Shown here: one piece after another, positions 9,686 to 22,191 of the stretch
Position numbering within the stretch: the first letter of the stretch is position 1
Layout: each line of letters begins with the position of its first letter
Source: Poteriospumella lacustris
Taxonomy: Eukaryota; Sar; Chrysophyceae; Chromulinales; Dinobryaceae
Direction: 5' to 3'
Length of the DNA: 64,000 nt
Assembly (NCBI GenBank): GCA_008000375.1
Contig: SMOI01000025.1
Span: 62,001 to 126,000 of the forward strand
Translations under genes and position numbers: made by a program
Notes under the pieces: model-generated
What the model was told of the DNA's origin: nothing
Database searches by the model: none
The model's input: only the letters and a program-made list of their open reading frames with translations

Positions 9686-12600
9686 ATGGCCACCTCGACA
9701 ATAAGTAGGTTGGTTGAGTCGCCAACGCAAAGGTAAACAGTTTCCTTGTTTTGATACTCCAGTAGATTTTAATGATTGTTGGATTGGTTTTCAGGTTCAT
9801 TCTAGGAGAATACACAATACCAGAGTTCAATGACAAAATCCGACAGATTATTGAAGGACAAGCACAGTCGTTGCCAACTCCAATATCTTTCAGCAATGCA
9901 ATGACTAAATTGGTCTCTGTGGCACTTGATCTTTTGAATTACAATGAAGGAAAGGATCTATTGCGCTACAAAGTCGCGGGTCTGGTTGTATTTGATTGCC
10001 TCATTGACGTGAATGACGAAATTATGCCAGAAAGAAAGATTGAAATTGCGAATCACATATGCAAAGTACTTGAGAACGACAAATTACCCTTTGGTATTAA
10101 CGAGACAATTCTTCGGACCGCATCATCGTCGATTGGCCACTTTGCTCGTGTGGCGACCAACACGGAGGCAGAGTTTCTCCAGAATTACTACTACCCTTTG
10201 GCGCAAAAACTTCTTCAAGATACACGTTCAGAAGCTCACAGGCTGGCAGGCGTTCTTGTTCTTGCGCAACTTGCCCAGAATGTTCCAACGCTGATCTTTT
10301 CAAAGAGAAAGATTCTCTTCAATGCTCTGTGGGACGTCATCTCTGACAAAAGCACTGTCGTTCGTCAATCTGCTTCGGTGGCATTCGAATGTAGTCTTCA
10401 AGTTATTTCTCAACGTGAGAGCATGGCCGAATATGTCAGAAATGCATGTCGACAAATTGAACAAGGTCTTTCGTCTTCAATTCCCGAGAAAAACCTGGGC
10501 GCTCTTCAGATTCTCGATATCATATTGTCAGGCTCTGTGATAAGTCTTGCTGAGCTGTTTGCTCTTATTCGCGATCAAGTCCAGGAACTGATATGGAAGT
10601 TTTTTCAGAAAAAAGATGCCAAAGATCAATTTGTGAAACAAAAAGTTATTGAGCTGATCCCCAAAGTTGCGGGGGCATTCAATAACACGTTTCTGCAACC
10701 AAACCCGTTCAGTGTACCCAATAATTACTTGGGGTACTCATTGAAGTTTCTTATCGAGACTATCACAGCGAGAAAGGACCGAGGAATAGCATACATTTCT
10801 CTCGGAAAACTGTTTCAAGTTCTTTCCAGTTACTTCAAATCCTATCCCAATGTGAATGAAATTCTTCAAGTCATCTACAGCGGCTTGCAAGAACCTTTTT
10901 GCAACGAAGCTTTAGTGTGCCTTGGGATGGTCATCAGTGTTTCGTTCGCTGCGAGAAAATGTATCGATGAGGCCGCTGTTTCGAGTATTTTCAGAGGTGG
11001 CTTAACAAACGAGCTTGTGGACACAGCAAAGATGATCGTGAAGTATATTCCATCAGTGCGAAGTCACGTGCAGAATTTACTACGGGAGAAAATTCAACTG
11101 ATTCTAACTAACCAGGTAGTAAACATCGACGATAGCGCATATGGTAACAATCGACCCTCGTCAGTCAGGCTCCAACGTACAGCGAATACAGTCGCACCCA
11201 AAGAAGTGAGTAAGGGCTACCTGTGGGGAGGAACCGGCCATGGAATGTTTGGAGGCGCTGCTAAGACTGAGCTTCTGACGGACCAAGTCATGTCACAAAA
11301 TCTTCGCAGCGAGGAAACCTTACTTTTTGCATTGAAAGTGCTATCGATCCCGGACTTTTTGCCAAAGCAGCAGAGAGAAAAACTCCTTGATGATGATCAC
11401 ACCAAGGAGCTCCTCATTATCTCGAGAGATCTGGTTTTGAGGTATACGGATGACTTCAATCCCATTATTCGAAAGAATGCAGCAACAGCTTGTGCAAAGA
11501 TTCTCGATGCAATTGTTCCCTCGATTGATACACAATCGATTGAGTTTTGCATCGTTTACCAAGTTTTGGATCGTCTTTTGGTTATGGGAGTCGGAGATGA
11601 CGATGAAAACATAAGACACCTGATATTCCAATCCTTATCTCCATCAATGGACTTGGCTCTATCTTTGACCGACAATGTTCATTGTCTCATTGAAGCTCTC
11701 AACGATGAAGTATTGCATGTTAGAGCTTCAGCAATGACTGTGCTATCGAGGGTAGCGCATTTTGATACATTGCATATAATGCCCATTGTGCGCCTAACAT
11801 TGAAAAGGCTTCTTACAGCTCTGAATTACACTGTGGATGCTAAAGTGAAGCAAGAAAGCGTTCATATTCTGCAAGCGTTAGTTCGTGGTTCAGGATCTCT
11901 TATCGTCCCGTATGTGAAGGAGATTATTGCACCTTTGATGTCTTTGCTCAACGAACCGAACACAGATGTTGTCGTTTCCGCGCTTTCTACTGTTGGCGAA
12001 TTGGCAACTGCTTCTCCTGTCAGCGTTCGGGAACATTTGGATGAGCTAGCTCCTCGACTTATCGAAGCACTGAATGATCAATCATCACTAACCAAACAAA
12101 AGACAGCTGTTATCGCGATGGGCAAGCTAGTTTCTTCCCTGACAATGATCACTGACGAGCCGTTCAAGAAGTACAACGGACTCTTCGAAGGCCTAGTAAA
12201 AGCGATGCAATCAGCAGACGATTCGTCCGCAGATTTGCGGTTGCAAGCGTTGAAAACTCTTGGATTGCTTGGGGTCGCTGATGTCACAGTATATCAAAAA
12301 TATCTGTCGAACCTTTCTGGAGGAACAGTACATCAAACTGACGAGTTCTATATCGATTTTTCCGACCCGGATCTTAAAGGAGGAGAGGAAGAGAAATCTA
12401 TGGCTAAAATGGAGAAACATTACTTGTCAGCAGTAACCAGAAGCCTGTCCAAAATTGTCAAAGATCCCTCCCTTTTTCAGTATCACCAAACTGCATCGAA
12501 TTTAGCAATTAGAGCTTTCCGGATGGTTGGAATTGCGGCACACTCTCAAATCCCCGAGTTCATGAAAAGTCTATTGTTTCTCCTAAACCAGCCCGATTCG

Positions 12601-15600
12601 AGCAACAATGTCAGAGATACACTTTTGGATCACATTATATCGCTCATTCAAATTATGGGCAGATATATGAAGCGATTTCGAGTGGAACTTCTGCAAACAT
12701 TGAATACTTTCACAAGCCAGCATACTTCTTTGTGTATGGAAATGTTCGAGGCAATCAGTGTTGTGTTTTCTATTCCCGATTTTCAAGCTCTTCTGCAGGG
12801 TTTCATTCCAACTCTGCAGCGGATCATCAGTGAGGAATGCGCAGCACTCGTTGCGGAAGCGACATCCGAGGATGGTGCAGATCAAGACGCCAACGCTTCC
12901 TATTTGAAGCCTCCAGCTGCTGCAGCGCTCACCACCAAGGGGCCGAGCCAAGGAACACAACCGACTGTCGTGAATAAACCTGGATCTGGCCCATCGTCAG
13001 TCAAAACTATAAAGATTTTTCAGGTTCTTGTTACAATTGGCGATTCGTTGGGGGAATTCAGGAAAGATGTTCTGGCGATGATTTTAGATGTTCTGGACAA
13101 TTCATCCTTACCACAAGATGTGAGAAAGAGTGCTTTGTGCGCAATTGTGAATTTATCTAAGGAGCCAGATTTACGCGAATTCTCGGGAAAATTGGTTCAC
13201 TGTTTGTTGAGGTTTATTCCTGTTGCGGAGGGAACAGTTTTGTCCACAATATTTACAACGTTATCCATTTTGGTATGTCGTCTTGGTACGAGTTTTGTTC
13301 CCTACATTATCGCAATCCGAAGAAAGATCAAAGGAATTTTGCAAAAGGAAAATTTTGTGCGGACCTCGAAACTGGATGAGTACGAATCTCTTGTTGGAAG
13401 ACTATTGAAGGAAAGACCTTTACCAGACGATCCAGCAGACATTTCTGACATAATGACTTTTATGGATATAAGAGCTCGAGCAAGGGCAAGCACTGCTCGA
13501 GTATTTGTTGATAATGGATTTCAGACAAATATTCCAGCGCTCGAGACCGCCTGGGCTCTTGCGGACAGAAGCAACCCCAGCAACTTGATCGAATGGATGC
13601 GTCGATTAACGATTGAACTTATTCGTCAGTCACCGTCTCCAATCATTCGTCTTTGTGCAACTCTCGCAAAGAGCCATCGGCCGCTTGCTGAAGATCTGTT
13701 CAATGTTGCTTTTTATTCGGTGTGGGAGGAACTGTACGGTGCACAAGTACACGATGTTGTTATCGATATTCCTCTAATAAATGGAATCGAAATGGCCCTT
13801 TCTAGCCCTCACTGTCCGAAAAATATTACCACTACATTGCTGAATTTGGTGGAATTTATGGAGATTAAGGACAAACCATTGCCAGTCAACGTGGTTTTGA
13901 TTGCTAAACAAGCTCAAGCAGCGAATATGTTTGCAAAGAGTTTGAAGTATCGTGAGGTTGAGTTCGGATCAAGTATTCTCCCTCCGTCGTTCGATTGCAT
14001 TGACGCGCTGATTACAGTGAACAACCAGCTGGGGTTATCAGATAGAGCAATTGGAATACTCCGATCTGTGAGGCAAAGGTACCAGTCCATCGAAATTCAA
14101 CCACAATGGCTTGAAAAACTATGTCGCTGGGATGATGCTCATAAAGCTTACGAGGCTGAAATTAGGAGCTTACGGGAACAGCATGTAGACGGAAGCCCGT
14201 TGGATGATAAAAAATGGTTGGATCTTGAATTCGGGCGATTGAGATGTCTACGTGCGATTGCGGATTACGAAGATTTAGAACACCGATCGCGACAATTGAA
14301 AGATGAAATCAAATCAAAAGACGAGATTTTGCATGGACAATGCCTTTCTCAAGTACAATGCTTGGGTTCGAAGGCTGCTTGGATGCTGGGAAAATGGGAT
14401 CTAATGGAGGACTACATTGAAGGTGACGTTAAGCGATATGACAGTTCTGACGTTCTATTGGAGCAAAATACCAGTTTCTTCCAAGCAATATTGGCAATTC
14501 ATCAAAAAGAATATTCTAAAGCCAGTTCACTTGTGAGTGAAACTAGAGCCGCTCTCTCAAATAGCGTCAACTCTTTACTGTCTGAAAGTTACTCCCGCGC
14601 TTACAGAGGAATGGTTGCGATGCAAATTTTATCCGAAGTGGATGAAGTCATTGAGTTTAAGCAATGGAGTGATAAAGTTAGTGTTGATATCGACACGGTG
14701 AAAGCGTCCGTTGAAGAAAGCATTCGGTCCGCTATTGCAAATAGCTCTGACGCAGCCAAACCCGCATCTGCATCAGAACTGACGTCGAAAAAGGTTGAGC
14801 TAATTCGCAAATGGAGAGCTCGTCTAAAATGGGCACCGAGAGACATTGAAGTTTTTAGGCAGATTCTGGTATGTTGCTTTCTTTGTTGACTTGCTTATGC
14901 TAACCTTTAGTTGATACGCTTCTGTTGTATTTGCAGTCTGTTCATACCCTCGTTGCCGATGCCACGGAAGATCTCGACAGCTGGTTGGAATTGGTGAGCC
15001 TTTGTCGCAAGGAAGGAATGTTCTCTTTGTGTTCGAATATTTTGCGGAAATTGGGCGCGCCGCTTCCTCCACGTCGAACCAACAGCCAATTTGATTTGTT
15101 TGATCAATACAGCTCGCAAGATTCGTTGAATTCTAAACCGCATGACAGAGTCCTCTACAGTACTTTCCAGTACTGGTGGAGTACGGGAGAAAAGAGTAGA
15201 GCACTGACAGAGCTCTCAGCTTTTCTGAAGAGCTGTGCTTTGCCTTCTTCCTTGTCGACATCATCCAACATGTTTTCCAGTCACGATGCAACGTCTTTCA
15301 GGGTCAAGTGTCTTTTGAAATGTGCCACTTGGATGCGCGAGTTGGAGCAAGGCGATGTGCAAGACATTATGGAACTACTACTGGAAGCGAGAGAGTTGGC
15401 CAAAGATGAATATTCTGTTTGGCATGCTTGGGCTGTAGCAAATTTTGATCAACTAAAGAAGGCCGACTCTAAACAGAAGGGCACAACCGTTGAAGAGGAT
15501 ATCCAGCCAGCGCCCGTCTTTACTCCTCTACCACATTCATCTTCAATCACTCATTTGCCAGGTTCTGCTCAGCATTCTCGTACTCCCCCGATTTCTACGT

Positions 15601-18022
15601 TTTTATCGCCAACTGGTCACAAGGCATCCAAGATGAACTCGTACTTTACTCCCAAGAAGATTACCAACACAGCCGGCTCCACATTATTGTCAATGCAACA
15701 GGCCGATAAGGTCACTCCATTCGCAATTGAGGCGATCAAAGGTTTCGTTCGGTCAATTATTCTCGGTCAAGGCCAACCAGTCGCCAATTTATTGCAGGAC
15801 ACTCTTCGTCTGATAACCCTTTGGTTCAGCTACGGTACAAAAAAGGGTGTCCTTGCGGTATTGGATTCAGAATTATTGAAGGTGTCTCCTGACAACTGGC
15901 TTGGGGTAATCCCGCAATTGATTGCGCGGATTCACATAAAATCGCCGGAGATATCTGGACTACTTCGAAAACTACTTACGAAAGTCGCAGCAGTCCATCC
16001 TCAGGCCTTGGTGTGTCCCATTTCGGTCGCGTTAAATACATCGAGCTCTCAGCAGCATTACGTAGCAACGGAAGTGTTGCAAGAAATGCGAAAAAGTCAT
16101 CGCAAATTGGTCGAAGAGGCAACGATTGTGTCAAGAGAGCTAATGAAAGTTGCTATCACTCCTCAAGAGTTGTGGTACGACGGGCTAGAGCAAGCAGCTC
16201 AAAGCTACATCGATGCTAAGGATATTCATTCCATGATGCAGATTTTGAAGGACCTTCATGACACTATGAATGAGCAAAATCCAATGACACGAAGGAACGG
16301 AGAGGGATTTACTGATGGTATTGGAAAGATCGGAGTGTCAACTCTCCGCGATATTGCCTTTCGACACGCATATGGCAAGCTTATTCACGATGCATCTTAT
16401 TGGATTGAGCAGTTCCGCATATCAGGCCGAACTGTTGACCTTCATCAGGCATGGGAAATATATCATCAAATCTTCCGCAAAGTGCGTGTTCAGATCAATG
16501 CATTGAAGAAGCTTGAATTGCACCACGTTTCAGTCTTACTAATGGATGCCTCAAATTGGAGTTTGGCAGTTCCTGGGACCTACAAACCTGGATCACGCGA
16601 TATTTGCATATCAGGATTTTCACCGACGGTTCACGTAATTTCATCGAAGCAGCGTCCTCGGCGAATGTCCGTTCTTGGTTCCGATGGTAAACAATATCAG
16701 TTCTTATTGAAAGGTCATGAGGATTTGAGACAAGACGAGAGAGTAATGCAGCTTTTTGGATTGATCAACGTCTGTTTGCAACAAGACCGCATAACATCCG
16801 AGCGAGGCCTGAACATCGTTCGATACTCTGTTTTACCACTTTCGAACAACTCGGGTCTTATTGGCTGGGTGGAGAATTGCGATACGATGAACCAGTTAGT
16901 CAAATCGTATCGAGAGAGCAAGGATATTCCTCTGTACGTAGAGAGAGTTCTTCTGGAGAGAAATGTTTTGCGAACGAAAGGACCCAATCCAAACTACGAT
17001 AAGCTCCCTTTGATTCACAAGGTAGAGCTGTTCAGGCATGTTCTTTCGGAGACCACTGGCGATGATTTAAACAAGATGCTGTGGTTGAAATCGAAGACAT
17101 CGGATGTTTGGATCGAACGACGAGCAAATTTCACGAAGTCTCTTGCTGTCATGTCTATGGCTGGCTATATTCTTGGCCTTGGCGACAGACATCCATCTAA
17201 TTTGATGATCGACAGAATTTCCGGACAAGTGGTGCATATTGACTTCGGTGATTGCTTTGAAATCACTGCACATCGCTCGAAGTTTCCCGAGATTATTCCT
17301 TTCCGTTTGACTAGAATGCTCACGAACTGCATGGAATCGGCTGGTGTGCAGGGAACTTATCGTCTTACATGCGAAAGGGTATGACGAATTTGATGCGATT
17401 ATTTCTCGTTTACAATCTTCTTCTTACTCTCTGTCGCGTATTGCAGGTCATGCGCGTTTTACGAGAGAATCGCGACAGTCTTATGGCCATGTTGGAAGCG
17501 TTCGTTTACGACCCTTTGATTTCTTGGAGACTGCTGGCACAGGCGGATTCCGCGGAGTCCAGAGTGAATTCGGAAGAAATAGGAAACAAGAGAAGTCCGA
17601 TTGAAGATGTTGCAAACTCTTCGAATACTGCTGGTGACTCTCAACATGGACCAGAGAGTCTTGAACTTAGCCCCAAACGACCGATGATTGCCAGCTCTGT
17701 ACGTGATGTCTCCGTTTTGAGGAGAACAATCTCGAGCGATAAGAATGATGCTGATGAACCATTACAAGAAAATTTGAACACCAGGTATGTCCAACGCACC
17801 ACGGATATGTCGTTTCTTTCTTCTCATCTCAACGTTTCTTGCAGAGCTTTGGAGGTGGTGAACCGAATTCAAGCGAAGCTTACCGGTCGCGACTTTTTGA
17901 AACCAGATGATGATGAGTCCGAGGATTTTACTATTGAGCAACAAGTTGACCGCCTCATCCAAGAGGCGACATCAATTGAAAACCTCTGCCAACTGTTCAC
18001 TGGTTGGTGCGCTTTGTGGTAG
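9686..18022 (+). CDS. TOR: Target of rapamycin (TOR) PIK-related kinase
   Basis: Central growth regulator acting in TORC1/TORC2. Exons 9686-9732, 9795-14868, 14937-17378, 17447-17784 and 17845-18022 keep one frame, giving 2692 residues. The N-terminal half is HEAT-repeat solenoid (for example GSLIVPYVKEIIAPLMSLL and DVVVSALSTVGELA), followed by the FAT domain. The FRB domain begins near residue 2118 (LWYDGLEQAAQSYIDA). The kinase domain has SKQRPRRMSVLGSDGKQY, HEDLRQDERVMQLF (about 2300), GLGDRHPSNLMID (about 2453), HIDFGDCFE and FRLTRML; the FATC tail ends ENLCQLFTGWCALW. FRB carries an insertion of about 18 residues relative to human and yeast TOR. The exact 5' exon is the weakest point: a longer start at 9592 is possible. 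It ends 29 bp from the convergent neighbour. Confidence 0.97.
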
Positions 18023-18051
18023 TCATAATTATTTAACAATTTCAAGATATC

Positions 18052-18562
18052 TTACTGGGCAGACTCTCGTTTGCGGATTTCCGATTTACTCACAGTCTTA
18101 ATGAAACCTACAGACTTTTTGGATCCAAAGAGGGAGGCGACGTTGAGGGTCGGTTGTGATCGGCGGGTGTCTTCATCCTTTTCAATTCTCTCCAACAACC
18201 CTCGGATAGCCTCTTCCGTCTTCTTATCTCCTGATTTAAGTTCAACTATGTCTCCTTTCGGGAGGTCTGATACTAGGTGAGCGATTGTATCGAATTCACC
18301 ACTCAAATGTACACCTCTGGGGAGGTATGGCTGTCGAGGGGCATTGACCTTGACGGTCTTGATGCCAAGTGCCTTCTTCTCTTTCCAGTTGAATGCTGCA
18401 AGTGGGGAATGAAATCAGAATAGGATCGGAAGAAAACAGAATGGGATGCTTACCAGGTTTTCCGCCAGGGCGTCCTCCACCTCCTCCGCCAAATCGGACA
18501 CCACCTAAACTGACCGAGGGCAGCTTCTTTCCAAAGAATTGAGGCTTCGCGAGAATTGACAT
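18052..18562 (-). CDS. Small Gly-rich/basic protein, unknown function
   Basis: Exons 18454-18562 and 18052-18395 (intron 58 bp, GT-AG) give 150 residues. The N-terminus is basic and hydrophobic (MSILAKPQFFGKKLPSVSLGG) followed by a run of glycines (VRFGGGGGGRPGGKP), then AFNWKEKKALGIKTVKV. The C-terminal half is charged, probably helical (TEEAIRGLLERIEKDEDTRR), and ends with a Lys/Arg/Ser-rich tail. The N-terminus could be a mitochondrial targeting sequence, but this is only composition. I recognise no family. It is convergent with TOR at 29 bp, so 3' UTRs must overlap or be very short. Confidence 0.65.
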
Positions 18563-18892
18563 TTTCAACAGAGTTATCCACAGAGATAAGAGAAATGCAA
18601 CACGATTTTTCACTAGAAGCTCTCAAAATGCTGTTCTTTTACAATTTTACCACACCCACAAAGCAACGAGTCGCAGCACCATGCTCAGTTCTGGGAAGAA
18701 AAGGATATTTGGGATCTGGGTTCGAATTATAACACGATGACGATGCTTCTCTCTGACGAAGTTGGAGAAAAAGAAAGAAAGTGCTTCGAGCTTGGGACCT
18801 TCAGAAGTGGAAGTCTGTTGTTCCGACGAAAAGCTTCTCACAATCAAAGTTGGTCGTGGCTTTCGATGTGAATAGCCCTATAAATTACCAGC
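18563..18892. other. Divergent intergenic region
   Basis: 330 bp between the starts of the Gly-rich protein (-) and the PET100-like gene (+). No gene seen; presumably both promoters. Confidence 0.5.
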
Positions 18893-19322
18893 ATGAATGT
18901 GTTCAAGCCTCAGAATTTCTCCCGTATGGTGAGACAGTTTTCAAGTGCACAAGATGCACGATCGACGCAAAACAAGAAAAGTTTTTGGAAGAAAGCATCT
19001 GGGATGGTATGTCTTGAATGTCCACTGCAATAAACGTTGGCTCACGATATTCCTATTTAGGAATTGTTTCGAATAACTTTCTACCTTTCCGTACCGCTTC
19101 TAACGGCCTACATTTATGCCAACCCTGCCGTTATGAACGAACTAAGTAAGTATAAATCCGCTGTCAAACTGAATTTACAATATGATTCAACGTTTCATTG
19201 ACTCTTCATTCATATCAGTCCTGACGTTCAAATTAATTCAATATCCGCAATCGGCACCTCCTCCGCCTGTTGGCGAAGAGATCGAACAATTTCGAGCTAA
19301 ATCACTTCAAAAGAAGGAGTAG
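18893..19322 (+). CDS. PET100-like mitochondrial protein (cytochrome c oxidase assembly), probable
   Basis: Exons 18893-19006, 19061-19145 and 19219-19322 give exactly 100 residues. The N-terminus (MNVFKPQNFSRMVRQFSS) is rich in Arg and Ser without acidic residues, like a mitochondrial presequence. The core GMELFRITFYLSVPLLTAYI is a single membrane segment with the PET100 pattern (hydrophobic-E-hydrophobic-F-R, then YLxxP). It is followed by a charged tail with EEIEQFRAKSLQKK, which resembles the EIEEFKERL block of that family. PET100 is an inner-membrane chaperone that helps build complex IV. The similarity is short, so other small single-span mitochondrial proteins remain possible. The stop lies 73 bp from the convergent AK-HSD gene. 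Confidence 0.6.
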
Positions 19323-19395
19323 TATATAATCCCGAGACTTAATCGTAAAAACATTATCGCAATGAAAATAGCAAATCACCGATGCTCGCTTCTCA

Positions 19396-22191
19396 TTACA
19401 CTGTCAATTCAGCAGGACCCTTGTCTTTAGCTCCTAATGAACGGGCAATACGCAGAATATCTCCCATTATCCCCGACGCAGTGTTGGCGGAATCCGATAG
19501 AGGCCCCTGGAAAAGGAACAAAAATCAAACTAACAATCAACTTCAAGAAGACAATCGTGAAACACTACCTGGATAATCAAGGGATTTTGAGCGTAACGCT
19601 CCGTATGGAATGAAAAGTGGTAAACAGGACCTTTGACCATCGCATGCATCGAACCCAGAGGAACCTCTTCCAGCTTGACGGATGCTTTATACTCAGTTTG
19701 AGAAAAGTGCCCCAACTGAGCTGGGGGTGAACACTCTATCCGCTGAATATATCGCAGAGTGCATCCTTTTTCTTTGGCACTAAGGGCTCTCTTTTGGAGG
19801 GTTTCATCTTCACTCACGAAGGCATCTTCACAATTAACCCATGAAGTCACCGATCGTCGCATTGCCAGTGGCTCGATGGCGATGTCTTCCAATTGAAGGG
19901 GAATGCCCATTTCACGAGCCAAGATCAACAATTTTTCCGCTGCTTCAGTCCCTTCCAGATCAACAAACGGATCATCCTCGAACAGGCCTCTTTTGAAGGT
20001 ACTTTCCACCGAATCTGAAAACGACTTTCCATCATCGCAAATGTCAGTTAAGATGACTCCAATCGACACGGACATGATGCCCACTATTGCGTGAATGGCG
20101 TCACCACTGCAGAGAATGTCATTGAGAGTTGTTCTTATGGGAAGAGAGGCACCGATGGTGACCTCTGACATGAACATTCGATTCGCACCTCTAGCTGCGT
20201 TAAAAACGGCGTTGTAAAGATTCAAATCCTTCGATATCGATCTCTTATTGGCGGTCACCACGTGACACCCATCTCTAAGCCATGTAGGATGCAACATAGC
20301 AACATCGCCACTAGTTGTCGCATCAATAATGATAGAGTGTGGCGTGGACCCACATTGCAAATGCTTTGCAAATGAAGATAAGTCAGTCGGCTCGCAACCA
20401 TCTTCGTGACAAGCCAGAGTAGCCTCCAAATCTTGCAAAGATACATTTGAATGCGATTTTTTCACTTTAGACGTAGTCGATAAAGACTCTCCAAAGAAGG
20501 CCATCTTTTCCTTCAAACTGTCTGATATGTCTTCTCCCAATAGCATATTTCTCGAGTTTGCAATTCCTCGGATCCGAATTTTCAAACCAAATCTCGATGA
20601 AATAATCCCCATTTGCTCCAGCAACGTCTGCAGTAGTGCACTTCCCACGCGCCCTGTTCCAACAAGTCCGATACTTATGTCTAGGGAAGACAACAAAAAC
20701 GCAGCGTGGGCTGCCCGTAAAGCGCGTGTTGCTTGACTCGTATACACAACAGCGGAGATATTGCGTTCATCACAACCTTGCGAAATGCTGAGAATGTTGA
20801 CCGCGGCTCCTCCAAGTGCACCAAAAAATAAACCAGAAACTCCAGGCATATGGGACATGCTTTCTCCGACAGCTGCAATGATGGAGCAATCGTTGATGAT
20901 GCGAATGTCGTTGACGAAGCCGTGCTTCATTTCATAGAAGAAGTTCTTTTCGATAGATTCTTTAGCTTTCAAGGCATGGGTAGTTTTTGTAGCAAAGCAT
21001 ATGCTGTGCTCCGAGGATGCTTGGGCAATAAATAGGACAGGAACACCAGCAGCTTTTAATGATCCAAACAATCTGTGAGCGATACCAGGGACGCCAATCA
21101 TGCCAGTGCCTTCCAAGTTCAATAGAGATATTCCATCCACAGTTGAAAATCCGCACACAGCCGATTCTCGCCTTTGAGCGTTCTCCGATAAATGATGGAA
21201 AATTCTTGTCCCTTCATGGGCGGGTTCAAATGTATTTCGAATCATGATCGGGATTCTTGCCTCAATCGCAGGAGCCATGCTGGAGATGACAAACAAACCA
21301 GTTAGTTAATTCATGAACCTGCACCAGAAGATATCCTTTCTTTTGTACTTACGTTTTTGGATGAATAACCTTTGCGCCAAAGTAGGCAAGCTCTATAGCT
21401 TCAGCGTATGAGATATTTTGTATGATTTGTGCTTCTGGAACTCTTCGCGGGTCGGCAGAATAAACACCACTGACATCAGTCCAAATCGTAATTGACGATG
21501 CTCGGAGGAGCTTTCCAAAAATCGAAGCGCTAAAGTCACTTCCGTCCCGTTTCAATGTTGTTGCAACACCATCCAGTGTTGATGCAATGTAACCGGTGAT
21601 AATGAGATGATGGTTCGCCACACAATCGGTCGAGTCCAAAAATGAGTTGAGTTTCTCCGAACTCTCTTCCCAGAATACTTTCGTTCCCACAGTTTCATAT
21701 TCACCAACCACTAAAACTTCCCTAGCATTTAGGAAGACAAATGGCAGACCTTCTAGCCTTAAAAAAGCTGAAATTATGCTGGCTGACCAAATTTCACCGT
21801 AACCGCTCACCAGTTCCAGAATTTGTTCATGGGCGGTCTTCATCAGCTGAACAGCTCTCAGTAAATCCATAATATCACTAAGATCCTTGTTAACCATATC
21901 AATAATAGACTGCATTGTTGCAGGAGAAACTGATAACAAATCTGCAGCGCATTCATAGTGCTTCGAACGAATGAGGTCGGTCTTTTGTAAAACTTCCGAC
22001 TGCTTGCCCTGTGCAGCAGCATGCACAATTTCCAACAGCAAGTCAGTCACCTTCGGCTTTCCTCCCATTGCTGATACAACTACGGCCACTCGGTTGGTCG
22101 ACAGCTCGGGCTTTATTATATCAACACATTTTCTTATACATTCCGCACTCCCAACGGATGTTCCTCCAAACTTGTGCACAACCCAATTCAT
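19396..22191 (-). CDS. Bifunctional aspartokinase-homoserine dehydrogenase
   Basis: Catalyses the first and third steps of the aspartate pathway to threonine, isoleucine and methionine. Exons 21353-22191, 19569-21279 and 19396-19506 give 886 residues. Aspartokinase (1-280): [43 protein letters not shown] and [11 protein letters not shown]; the [10 protein letters not shown] form is plant-like. Two ACT regulatory repeats follow (about 300-460, e.g. [18 protein letters not shown]). Homoserine dehydrogenase starts near 480 with the dinucleotide loop [13 protein letters not shown] and keeps VVTANKRS. Several normally fixed dehydrogenase motifs are altered (see findings). No plastid transit peptide precedes the kinase start, so the enzyme looks cytosolic unless an upstream exon was missed. 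Confidence 0.93.

Noticed and set aside
18563-18613. Signal-peptide-like N-terminal extension of the Gly-rich protein
   Set aside because: The extension would begin at a GTG, not an ATG; the first real ATG is at 18560-18562.
18700-18740. GGGTTCGAATTA, resembling a tRNA B box
   Set aside because: No matching acceptor stem, D-arm or A box at the right distance on either strand; no tRNA gene is supported anywhere in the window.
19396-22191. Bacterial origin (contamination or recent transfer) of AK-HSD
   Set aside because: The gene has two spliceosomal-type introns of the local size, plant-like motifs in the kinase and the same base composition as its neighbours.
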